64,000 bases of DNA from Cardinalis cardinalis (Eukaryota; Chordata; Aves; Passeriformes; Cardinalidae), in assembly GCA_014549065.1 (NCBI GenBank), contig JACDOX010000087.1, forward strand, positions 386,181 through 450,180, in the 5' to 3' direction. The notes under the pieces are model-generated. The model did not search any database and was not told the DNA's origin. It saw nothing but the letters and a program-made list of their open reading frames with translations. This document shows positions 1-11,232 of the stretch, in pieces. The position numbers were made by a program, and so were the translations under genes. How positions within the stretch are numbered: the stretch's first letter is position 1; the number at the start of each line of letters is the position of its first letter.

Positions 1-561
1 TTTATATCCATTAGTTGCTACAAATGCCAGGGTGCTGTGATTTAACTGCCTCATTCTTCCTTACCAGAAGAGGATGTGTTAGATAAATTTTGAGGTTGGT
101 AAAGATTGAGGAAAAACTTCCTGTAAGAGAAAAACACCATGAGGTANGTATGTAGTTTTAGTTTTCTCCCAGGGTTATCAATAAAGTTTCCCTCTGGGAA
201 GGGTCTCTGGAGCATCCTGCAGAGCATGCAGTTCTGGGGAGGGGAGAGCTGCCATTGCCATGGGGTGATGGAGGGGTGGGAGAGTCAAGGCAGGGCTGCC
301 AGANCTTGGCATGCAAGGTGCATTATGAATGCCATCACTTGGCAGGATTATGTTTGCAAAAACAAATCCGATTTTTTCAAGCTTCCCAAACTTATTTTGA
401 GTGAGAAACTATGTGTTAGAGCTTATTATCACATCTTAAATGGTCATTTTTGGTGTCACACTGGCTCTGTGTAGCTCATCATTTTCAGTGTAATTAGTTT
501 GCTTTCTGGGAGCTCTAATGCAAATGCATTTGAGTGGCTTGACCTCTCAATGTAATTTTCC

Positions 562-593
562 TTTTTTTTTTTTTTNTTTTTTTTTTTTTTTTT
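562..593. repeat. Poly(T) tract
   Basis: A nearly pure run of about 32 T with one N (576) is followed by CCC and more T. It could be the A-tail of an old retrotransposed sequence on the minus strand, but no recognisable body lies on its left side. It could also be a polypyrimidine tract. Length is unreliable because homopolymers are often mis-sized in assemblies. Confidence 0.8.
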
Positions 594-3500
594 CCCTTTT
601 TACCACTGGCTCAAGAGTATTTGTAGGAGGACAGGGGGAAAACCAGGACACTGAGGTAAGTCCTGTTCCTGAAGAGCAAAGCAATATCATTGCAAGGATA
701 TATTAAATAGCAGCAGCCCTGCTGAGGCAGAGCACGGTGCTATTTCCACTCTGGCTGGGCAGCAGTCGGGGAGTTTATGGCTGTGTGTCATCCCTGTGGC
801 CTGCACAGCCATTCCCCTTGCTGGAGGGTAAATGAGTTTGCAGGCAAGGCATGAAATGATCACACCAAATAAGAAGATGCCTTTCTCCCCCCTCTCCATC
901 TTTTTGTGGCCAGAGTTGAGAGGAGCAGCTCTGGGTGGGGAGGGATAACTCCTTAAGTGCTCCCCATCACAGAGCTGGAGGCTCTTCTATGCCTGCCTTA
1001 CCTATTAAAGTGGAACTGGGAGGTGAATTCCTGCCTAAAGAAGGGCTCCCTGGTGTTCTTCCTGGTACAAAGTCAGCTTTGTGTAATAGCTGCTGACTTC
1101 ATCCCTTAGCTCATGGTGTCGGGACTGAAAACTGGAGATGGGGCAGGGTTGGGTTTTTCTGCCCTGTGGTTGGTTTGGATGATGAACTCCTGCTGATGCA
1201 CTGTTTTTGTTTTGCTTCCTCCCTGCAGCTCTCTTGGGAAACTTGGGTCCTTTGGTGTGTGTCACAACTTGGGAAGGCAAATGTGGACCTTTTATGGTGC
1301 AGTTCTTCAAGTATTTTCTTGTGATAGGTGACATTTAGTTGGGAAACCTCCTGTGCTGANCTGGAAGCAGGCTGGGTCACACACCTGGTGTATCAAAAGT
1401 CGATTTTTGGAGCCTTGTCGTGAAGTGGATGGTATTTGGAGCTGAGGAACTGTCTGGTTGTCTCATAACTGGATATTCTGGTGGGGGCCCTGGGAATGGC
1501 AACATGAGCAATGGTCATATCTTCANCATTCAGCTGTCATTCTTGCTTTTCATTTGCAAATGAAGATGGNGGGTAACCTGCTTTTTAGCATATGGTCCAT
1601 TAGCTACCTCCTGCAATTCAGATGGTAATGTAGTGGACCAGTGGTGATTTAGCACTCTGACTTGTATGGAAAGTAACAGATTGTTTATGCTGGTAATGAC
1701 ACTCATTTCCATATCAATTCCTCCTGCTAGACCAATGCCTTAAAATAAAAAACTTATGGCAGGACAGTACTTACCCAGACCAGCTAAAGGAAAAGCCTTG
1801 TGTTTGTCTTGGGTACTGCCTTGAATTGTTGAGAAACCAGACAAGAGGAGAAAAGGCTCTTGCAGATAAATNATGTATATAAGTCTTAGGGTGAGTTACA
1901 AAATCCCAGCAGGAGCAGTGGATGTGAAGAGTTTGAGGCTGAAAATAATAACGACTTTGAAGGATTAGTCAGAAAATACTGTTCTAGATTGCTAGCAGAT
2001 AAACGTCAGCAGGGGACTCTGGGGATCTGTCTGTTTTTAATGTGAACAGGGTTCTGGCCTTCTGACTTCCCTGGAGTGGCAGTCATTCCTANCAGCTGAG
2101 CATCTGAACAATTTCAATGAGTGACTTGTTTGGTAGCCATACCAGGAGCATCTGAGATCTTCCTGCTGTGCTTGGTGGTCAACAAGAGCTTGCCATCAAA
2201 ACACAAACAGTTGTTTTGTTTGGGTTTTTTAAAGCTTTGAGTGGCAGGTGGCTGGAATTCNAGACATGAAGCTGGCAGTGATAGGTTTGTGGAGAACAGA
2301 CCTGGTGCTGCTCTTTGGGCAGAGACTGTCAGAAGAGAGGTTGTCAGAGTAGGTGCTTCAGAGGTCAACATCAGCTGACAATTGACAACATCAGTCCATC
2401 CAACCCTTTCCCCTCTAGAACGCTGTGACAAGTGAAGTTAGGGAAGGTGGTGAGCTCATGAATTAGTCAGACTCGTGTCAGCATGGCANTGACTGATGGG
2501 ACAGTCTGCCCACAGAGGTGCACCAGGACTGCTGCTGAATGTCAGCACTTGGACTGCNCCTTGCCAGCTCCTGAAACTTTGTTGTATTTTTTTGTTTGGC
2601 AGGTCTCAGCCTGAGCACTGTTCTTGGATGGATGTTGAGTGTCCACATGGCAAAGGGGAGCTGGGAAGAGTGTGAATGGACCAGCAAGAATGATTGGGAG
2701 CTTAGGGGACAAAATATTTGGTGACTGCTGGTCGTTTAGCTTACAGAGAACATAGAAGGCAGGCCTGGTGACAGCTTTGAGGTGGCAGGTTGCTGCAGAG
2801 AGAAGCAGATACCCACATCAGGCAGGATAAAGGGATGTAGCCTGGAGCAGTAGCAAGAGACTGTCAAGTTACAGACACATTCTGTTGGAAGGAACAGGGA
2901 CAAGTGGGAGACCCTGTGTTACATAGATCCTTCAGATACTTTTCATTAGGCTTGTGGACACTGCTGGTCCTTCCAGGTCTGTCTTACTCTGTGTTTTTGT
3001 TATTTTAAGCATAGAAGGGAATGCCACAGAGAAATGTGCATGTTTATTTTTAGGGAGTTGGGTAATGATGTGACAACAGAGAGCTCTGCAGAATCTTGGT
3101 ATTACAGTTGCATTCTGTTACACAGAAATGCTTCCAGCACCTGAGGAAAGGTGAGACACCAAACTNGGAGGGGTGAGTTGGTAACAGAGCAAGAAAGGAT
3201 CCCAATGTTAACAGCAGTCAAAGAAGAACTGAGCTGGGGAGCAAGACAAGTCCCAGCTTTGCTCTGAGCAAACAACCACGTGGAGTTCTGCAGCACTTCA
3301 TGCACAGGACAGCACATTCTTGCTTGTGCACGAGCTGCCAGGCAGGAAACTGCTCATGTCTCAGGCAGTGGAGCTGGCAGCAGTGCAGGAAAACTCACCA
3401 TTATTTAACAGCTATCGATTGCAAATGGAACAAAGAAGCAGAGAGTAACAAAATGGGCCCCCAAACCACAAGCAGAGTGGACAGCTCAGAGTGGAACTGG

Positions 3501-4111
3501 TGGGCAAACCTGCTGCTGGGTAGGTAAGGTCCAAGAGGCACAGGGTGTGGTTGCACTTGGAAGTTCAGTTAGTTTCCTGAAGATCCCAGGCTGCCTTTAT
3601 TACAGGTTAATGCTTCTTACATTGTTTTTATGCAAAACTTAGAAATTACAGATGTATATTCCAAATGTGATGGGTGCATTTTATTTTGAAATGAAAATGA
3701 TCTNGAAGAGAAATAACAGAGAACAAATAGATATATCAGGACAGCTATTACAATTATTGTAAATGCTGTGGAGAGCTCTTCCGTTTTCTTCCACATTTGG
3801 CTTCACAGCCNTTTTCGGGAATGGAAGACAATTACTCAGGCTGAATGCTCCTGTGAATAGAATAAAGACACTTGGTTATTAAGAAATCCAATAGACTACA
3901 GCTGAAGTATCAATAAGCATTTGTCCTATGGTATAACGACACGGGTGTATTTTGAAGGCATGTACAGAAATGTTGCTTGGCATTGCAAAGGCCAGGAGCA
4001 GGTTTTATGTCATTAAACACTCCAAGATGAGCAGCATCCATCCGCAGGTTTTCTGCACAAGAATATCTGATCATTTGTGGAACTTGTAGAAGACTTTGCT
4101 TGAGGTACAGG

Positions 4112-4161
4112 ATTTTATAAAACAAATTTTATAAATTTTATAATTTTATAAAACAAATTTT
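4112..4161. repeat. AT-rich 19-bp direct repeat, 31-bp offset
   Basis: The 19-base word beginning ATTTTATAAAAC occurs at 4112-4130 and again at 4143-4161, separated by a further ATAAATTTTATA-type spacer. This looks like a local tandem duplication by slippage in AT-rich DNA. No protein-binding function can be inferred. Confidence 0.75.
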
Positions 4162-5651
4162 TTGGACATTTGCACATTTTTGTTTTGAATGATACCCATT
4201 GAGGAGCTGATCTGAAATATGTGAGACTGAAAGAGGCTGGNTATAAAGTGGGTATAGAGTGGTTTGGGATGATGGTTGATGTGTGGAGCACAGGGAATAG
4301 GGGTTGCTTNAGCAAGTTGATGTGATGCTGGGTGAAAAGCTGTAGATTCTTGCTTTATCTCCTCTTAAACAGGTGGATTTGAAGTTGTTTCCCAGAACTG
4401 GGAAAAGGCTTTATGTAAAAAGTTCCATGAAGTACAGCTAATTAGGTAAATATCCAACCTGCAAATGCTGATGCTGCCTTGCACTATAAATTCTGAGGTC
4501 TAAAAAGAGGGAGGGGGGGAAGTAAATGCCTTCCTTAAAAGGAGTTGCTAAATACACATAAGTCTTACTTATCAGAAGGAGCTGAAAGTTGATTAATTTT
4601 TCTAAGAAATATTTTTCCACTTCTTAGTATACAGTTTTTATATGAGAAAAAAGACAGCTAGAAATTTGGTTCTAGGAATATCTGGACTCTGTGGTAGCAG
4701 GATGCTGGAGAAAGGTTAATTAAATAATTGTGCCAAAGAAGAAAAGGCGAATTGCACCATTTAATAAAAAGGAAGACGTGTGATGAAAAAGTCCAAAATG
4801 ACAGCATGAACAGCTGCAGGCTGCCATGGAGAGCTGGTGCTAACTTACAGCATGAAAATGCAGTGAGGCATCTCACCTAGGATTTACTCTGACAGCTTTC
4901 ACTTTCCTTCATCCCTGTCTCAACTCTGCTACTAAAAGCTTTCCCACAGTTACTGCTAAACTTATCTCTCCTTTCTGGAAGAAAGCTTTAGCTGCAGTTC
5001 CTTGTGAGAAGTGGCCGATTATAAATAACTTCAAGATAAGAAGTTTGAAGCAACCTGGTATCCTGAATGTCTCTGTTCTCAAGACACACAGGTTATATGG
5101 TGGAAAATGGGCAGTAAAGAAGAGGAAGGCACCAGTATCTCGGTGGGAAAGCACAGTCCATGTGTAGTAAAACCTGTTGATTCCATCGCCTTCTTGTCAC
5201 TCACTCCTCTGGAGCAGCCTGGCAGTAAGGACTCACCTTTGTGTGCATTTCCCCACTGGCAAGTGTAGTAGCCAAATGTGATGCAAAAGTCACCTCAGTC
5301 TCAACAATCAGGAACTTGCAAGAGAGGAGCCCTTGGAGTTTGTTCCAGGCCAGTTGGTGTGTTTCTGTGCACATTTAATAGGTTTATTTATAAAATAANA
5401 AAGTGCATTGAAATAATCAGCTTGTACTTCTGTAATCCTTCTGCAGACACCAGGAGTGAGGGTGCTGTGTGTTCATCCTGTCAGATACTGAAGAAGAGAT
5501 CCAATCAGGTTTAATAATCCATGAATTGCCNTTGTGTCTTTGTGCCTTGCCATGCTCTTTTTGGGCCGTGACTGAGCAGGGGGCAGGCTCATGGCTTGGG
5601 AGCAGTGCCAGCCAGCAGGGCCACTTACAGCTCACATGTCTGCCTTTCCAG

Positions 5652-5751
5652 AGCCACAAGAGGAAGAAGATGAGGTACCCTTGGAGCCACTTTGGCTGTT
5701 CAAGCTACAAACAGAGCTCCCAATGCAATGCACAGCTCTTTGTGCCTCCGA
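5652..5751 (+). other. Candidate exon A (100 bp) of an unrecognised transcript
   Basis: The block is bounded on the left by a pyrimidine-rich tract ending TTTCCAG (AG at 5650-5651; a second AG lies at 5652-5653) and on the right by a textbook donor GTAAGT at 5752. One frame (codons from 5651) is open and strongly acidic at its start (EPQEEEDEV), then more hydrophobic (PLWLFKLQTEL). It stops at the TAA inside the donor, so it is open only if spliced. I recognise no protein family. The support is splice-site quality and its fit with candidate exon B. Chance, or a non-coding RNA exon, are both possible. Confidence 0.2.
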
Positions 5752-5822
5752 GTAAGTCCCTTCAACATCGTCATGTGAGAATTACAAGGGCTTTAATTTT
5801 CCTGTTAGCACAAGCAGTGCTC

Positions 5823-5844
5823 TTTTTTTTTTTTTTTTTTTTTT
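5823..5844. repeat. Poly(T) tract
   Basis: An uninterrupted T run of about 22 bases. It precedes TCTCTGCAG and may serve as a polypyrimidine tract (see the neighbouring candidate exon). Alternatively it is a simple homopolymer repeat. Confidence 0.85.
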
Positions 5845-5852
5845 CTCTGCAG

Positions 5853-5997
5853 CATTGCTTTCCCTGCAGGAAAAATAATCTGTGGTAAAATCTTATCAGG
5901 ACTATTCCAAGCACTGCGTGGACCAAAGAAACCCAAAACAAATCCAGCTAACGGTTTGTGGTTGAAATCAGCGAAACTCAGAATGCCAATATGCTGA
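5853..5997 (+). other. Candidate exon B, reading frame continues from exon A to a TGA
   Basis: A 22-T tract (5823-5844) followed by CTCTGCAG makes a strong-looking acceptor at 5851-5852. It would close a short 101-bp intron starting at the GTAAGT of 5752. The split codon (GA from exon A, C here) restores phase. The frame then runs 47 further codons (IAFPAGKIICG... to ...LRMPIC) and ends at TGA 5995-5997. The C-terminal part is lysine- and proline-rich (RGPKKPKTNP). No family is recognised, no clear AATAAA follows nearby, and no upstream start was established. This is inference from sequence signals only. Confidence 0.18.
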
Positions 5998-8900
5998 TTT
6001 TTATCTTGGATGTTAGAGAAACTAAGAAATGCTGCTAAAAACACTCTTTTCCAGCTGTAATTTAGGAGTTGCATTTATTTCCACTGCAACTGTGCATCCT
6101 GACTGGGGCTGCTGGGAAGGGAGGCTCAAGGCTCACTTTTTAGGGCCCACGTTCTTTCATATCAGCCAGGCTCAAAGGGACAGAGCTTTTTCTTTGTGCC
6201 AAAGGTGTAACTCCAACAAGAATCCAAACTTGGCAATTTTTGTTCAGGAGCCAATAGCAGGGTGGGCTGTTGGGCCCTTCGCCTTTGGACACTGGTTTGT
6301 ACTTGCTCAGTACTGGCAAGTATCGTGGTAATGGGTTAGTGGGATATTTTTAAGCCCATTGCATAGTGCACTTGGCAGGTGATGTCCTGCTGTTACATGG
6401 GTTTGTATTCCTCAACAAACAGCTAACATTAAGACTGCTGACCACATCTTAATATTAGTAAGATGGAAAGACAAATACTCGACATGAAATATTACCTGCT
6501 CCACTATTAAAAACCCCTTCCAAACACACGTTTTCTAATTTTTGGGTTTTCCATGTCAGACTTTTGGTTTAGAGCTTGTTGTACTCTGCTCTTTTTTTAG
6601 GAGCCAAATATTTTCAGCTAAAACTGAACTATTATGTTTTTTTCCCCTCTGTTTTATGAGTGCTTTTCCAAGATGAAAGGCTCGCTGGAAATGTTTCTTT
6701 TCATTCAAGTACCTATATTTTATGGTAAATTAATACCTGCTGTAAGTTCCTTGCAGGTGTTTATATAATCTGTATCAACAAAGGATTTTTGGTTCTTTTC
6801 CTGCTTTTAGCTTCATGCATGTAGATCTTTCTGCTTGGGGATTAGAATAGATATATGAAACTTGAAGGGAGGTTGAGGCTGAAGAGGAGTGTTCCCTTGG
6901 CAGAGGATCTGCCAGAAGCCTGACCTTCTGTAGAAGGTTTTGCTCTGGAAAATTNACTGTTCAGACAGAGCCAGAGGTCACTCCCAGCTTGTGGAGCTTC
7001 CTTCAGGCCATAGCTTTTGGCCTCTTCATTTTTAAACTCGTTTTTCTAAAATGGAACAAAACAGGCACATGGGAGAAGGGGCTGAGCACCNGGAAGGTTT
7101 GCCAGCAGCAGGACAGCCCCATAAAACCCTGCATCATAGCATCCCTGGGCATCAATGTAAATCCATTCAGTATGCTTCTCGCTTCCTAGCCTTATAAAGT
7201 CGTTGGAAAATGAAGTGAAAAATGGTGCACTGATTTCTAGTAACTTTACTCTGCGGGAACCAATTTGGAAGCATTTGAGTGCACATTTGCAGGAGGATTT
7301 GGGCACGAGCACCGCGAGGTCTCCAGCAGTACATTTCCTTTTAGAGGCTGTAATTGGAGCCCTGAAATGTCTTTAAACGCTTTATTTTAGAAATAGCTGA
7401 GGGTTTGGAATGAAGTCATATAAAGTTATGGCAGCACTTGATGATTTTAGGAGACTTTTAGCCTGCCAAATTGGAGTGCCGGTATCGGTGGGCGCGAGCC
7501 TCTGGCTGGCTGTGGCAGTAATCAGGGCTGCTGTAAATCACAGCTGTCGGTGAGAGCAGTGGGAAATGAGAATGCAGGGTTTTATGACCTTTTCCGAGCA
7601 GGACAATGAGCATGCAGCTTAGGAAGTTTTACNAAACATCCCCTAAAGGAAGGGAGTTTTGTTGGTGACATTTCATGTGAGCAGATATCATTAGTGAACT
7701 TGACTGCTGGTGGCTCGGGGAAACGCGCCACGTTCTGCGTGGAACTGAATTTCCCAGATGTTGGCNTTTCCCTCCTTACATCTTCCTTTCTTATTTGTGT
7801 AGGTGTGAGTGCAGGAAAGCAGGGCATAAAGAGCTGGGTGTTGGTTGGTCTCAGCATCCCACTTTGTGATTCTTTGATGGGTATTACCTTTAACTGCTGG
7901 TTTCTTTTAACCACTGCTTTCTTTTTTTTAGCAGATGGAGNACTATTATTTGCAGCTCATTTTCCCTGACGTGGGCATCCCGCCCAGTGCTGCAGGCTGA
8001 AATTCATTCTCAGGACTAGAATTGGTATCAGCTCCCTGGGAGGTACCAGGGCAGATCTCAGCACCAAAGAGTACCTTCATATCTTTGGGTAAACACAAAG
8101 GAAAACCTTTATATTCAGCTGTCATTTATACTTCTAGTAGTAATTTAAGGTCTTCATAAATTGACAAACCCCCCTGTGGAACCAAATCTTAGTTGACAGC
8201 AAAGAAATGAATGAAACACATCAGTTGCATCCTTTGGTTGGGCTTCATGGGGAGCAGAATGGCAAAGGAAATGAAGTGAAGACCCAAGCTCATGTGTGAG
8301 CTCCCTCCCACAGGTGTATTTGTATCCAGAGAGAATTTTTTTCTCTACAGGACCAGAAAACTAGAAATCAAATCTGANGGAAAGAATCAGCAACTGAAAT
8401 ATGTTTTCAGTAAAGCAAAAAAGCAAAGATACCCTTTTAACTCAGAGAGTAACTTTGACTCTNTTTTGCTGCTTTTTAAATGTGTTTAAGTCTCTAATGA
8501 CTTAATGTGTGCAGCTGTAAATCTGTCTCGGCACTGTACTAGGATAGCAGGCTTGGTTTTCNTTCTGTTTTCCAGACCCAAGAGTCTGAACCAGTTCTGC
8601 AGGCACTGCCAGTGCTCACATGGACTCTGGCTGGTGGGCTTGTGGACCATCCTGGACCCTCCCTCTAGAACTCTAACCAGTTCTGGTAGTAGATGGTTTT
8701 GACCTACTGATCTGCTCCTCCTCTTGCATCAAATTGCTTCATTGTGTGGGCATAATTTCTGTTGTTCAGGTTGTCCTTCCCAGGTTCCAGTTGCTGTGCT
8801 TCCCTGCCATGTTGTCTGTTTAGCAGAAGAAAAAGAATGGTGAGGAGAAAAATAAAGCTCAGCATCTGTCCTGCCTCACATCTGCTTTACAAGGCAAAAT

Positions 8901-11068
8901 TTTCTGTGTGCGCTGTTAGAATTTTTCAGTATTATTATNAATATAACAAAGCATTTAGAAGCAGGCAAGGTTTTATCTGGAAGAGCCTTCTCTCTCTCCC
9001 AGGNGGCATGGGGCCAATGAGCTGTCACAGGGTTAGGAAACATCAACATTTTGTAACAAAGACTCTTCAGAACCTTTGTTCCAAGAAAATAATTAGGTTN
9101 ATTTGACATTGTTGTCTTGATCCAGGATATATGCCTTGTGTCTGGCTGGCTGGCTGCAGCACTTGGAATTTGAGAGCACTAGATTCAGGATCCAGTTCAC
9201 ACATCCTCTTAGTGTTTATAAACAGGGAGTTTTAACTCATGTGGCTGAAATGTTTTTTTATTGATGGAAGTTTTCTGCTGCCAGGGTTACCCACAGTGGA
9301 AGAAATCAAATCTGAATTACACTTGACATCTTTTAAGAGTAGCCAGGAGGGTGCCTCAACACATCATAATATCTCTGAAGTATTTTATTTCATGTCAGTG
9401 TTGTGGTTGATATTGTGTGCATGTCTTCTTTTTTTTTTTTTTTTTCCCTTTGTACACACCACTTGCTTTGCTGGTCAAAATGAAAATGATAGAAATACAT
9501 TTCTGTAGCCTAAGTGACTACAGGAACTTGTAAACCCATTGAAATTAAAAAAAAAGGAAGAAAAGCATACTTGACTCTGACCTTCCCCCTCTTCAAGAAA
9601 AATAATAATCCTTTTTCTGTATGCNTTGGATTTTGAATGAAAGCTCCCTTAGTTGTCCTTCAGGCTTTGGATGTTGGATATTGAGGGGGAAGGTTCCTTC
9701 TTCTCCCAGGGGATGTTTGGGAGTGACCCTCTGCTTCCCCTGGTGTTTCTCAGACTTTTTTGAGTCTGAATTACCTGTTTATTTTGTCCAGAGGTCCCAG
9801 TGTTGGCCCAAGCCCCTCCCTATCCCTCTGTTGGTTTCAGCAGAATTTAGTCTGTGTCAGTTTTAATCTCTAACGACCTTGTGAAGTCATTCACGCATTA
9901 ACTCTGCTCCTCCTCCCAACATAAATCTCATGTCCAGCTTTGTGGGTAAGGAGGGAAGGAGCACAGTGCACTCATTTCAAATGAGCAGATGCCCTTGGGC
10001 AGAGACTTTGGATCCTGGCCTGGTGCTGGGAAGCATTAGAGGAAGAAATTCCCAGTCCTGTTGTGTGAGGGTGCAGTTGCCCTGCTGGTTTGGGGAGGTG
10101 CCTTCANACACTGTGCCATCTGCCCACATCTGAGGCAGCACCCTGCCTGGAGAGCATCACTCTCCTCACGCCCTTAAAAAGGTCTTTGCATTCTTTGTTG
10201 TTGTTGTTGTTGTTCTTTATATATTTCTTCCTTCTAGTAGCCTATATCTTCAGTGTTTGTCAAATCCAGAACAGGGCCAGTTTTTCCTGACTCAAACCCC
10301 CAGCTGGTTATATTTATTCCAAAAATCTGGTGTATAAGGCGTAGGAGCCAGGACTCGTGGAGGAATGTTGGTTCTGCTCTGCAGCTTGTCTTTAGACATT
10401 AAACAAGACTTCAGGGTTGGAAAGGAAATGCAGTATTTTAAAATTGTATGGAATGGCCAGTATTGAAAAAATAATTTAAAAATAATGAATCATCTCGTGT
10501 GTATAAACAGAATGGCATTGAGTAAAATAAATAGAAATATAATTCAATTAATATATGTGTCTAAATATAATGACAGAGTTGAAACACAGCTGCTCTGTGC
10601 TTNTTGAACAGACATGTTTTGACAGTATTGAAGTGAAAAAGCAGAAGCAATTATCCTACATTTTTACCCATTACACTTTTGCTGAAAATTATCTGATCCA
10701 TTTAAATACTCCTATTTCAGTGAAGGGGGATTTTGCAGTATATACGATCCTGACTGAAAAAAAAAATCCAAACCCACTAGCAGGAAATTAGGCATTTGTG
10801 GCATGTTAAAATTCCTGCTACTGATAAACTGTGCAGGATAACCGGTGAGACTCTGCTGTTGTAAAACATGAAGTACAATTATGATTGCACCAGTGATGTC
10901 TTCTCAGGTTGAAAGAAGCNTTAGGCATAAATGAAGACTTAGCTGAATAGTTGTGTTTTGGGGAATGGGGATCAAGATTCTCACCTGCCTCTTCATTTAC
11001 TGCTCTAAATTGCAGAAGAAGTTTAAGTGTGTTGAGGAGTCCAGCCATTCCTCCGTCAGGAATGTCAT
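5998..11068. other. Single-copy non-coding stretch
   Basis: No gene is recognised. The segment 7190-7580 has an even, non-repetitive composition with several CpGs and AT-rich homeodomain-like words, reminiscent of conserved non-coding DNA. A (TTG)n microsatellite lies at 10196-10214. Small T and A runs occur near 9428-9445 and 9547-9555. The open frames contain N codons and carry no recognisable domain. Confidence 0.55.
10196..10214. repeat. (TTG)n microsatellite
   Basis: About six perfect TTG units in a T-rich context. It is a simple repeat and potentially length-polymorphic. Confidence 0.85.
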
Positions 11069-11232
11069 CAGAGAATCTCAGATTATCTAGTCCAACTCCT
11101 CTGCAATGAGCAGGGACACCAGAGTTGCTCAGAGCCCTGCCCAGTCTGACCTTGGATGTTTCCAACCACCACCTCTGTGGGCANCCTTTNCCAGTGTTTT
11201 AACACCCTCATTGTACAAAAANATTCCAGTCC
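11069..11232 (-). mobile_element. CR1 LINE fragment (3' part, diverged)
   Basis: The plus strand carries the antisense of the CR1 3' region. In order it shows a degraded AGAATC/ATCTAGTCCAACTCC, CTGCAATGAGCAGGGACA, GTTGCTCAGAGCCCTG, CCAGTCTGACCTTGGATGTTT, the CCACCTCTGTGGGCA block, and CCAGTGTTTTAACACCCTCATTGTA. This order matches bird CR1 tails, so the element's sense strand is minus and its 3' end lies on the left. It is 5'-truncated and carries several Ns. The terminal short repeat typical of CR1 is not preserved. It codes for nothing and is an old insertion. Confidence 0.85.

Larger units (their letters stand above)
1..5651. other. Single-copy non-coding stretch, no gene recognised
   Basis: I see no recognisable gene, RNA or dated transposon here. 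The short open frames on both strands are broken by N codons or lack coding character and splice context. The notable local structures are a long T tract at 562-593 and an AT-rich direct repeat at 4112-4161. Just after the T tract, a GTAAGT donor-like site at 656-661 follows a short open stretch, but I cannot support an exon there. This looks like intronic or intergenic DNA. Confidence 0.6.
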
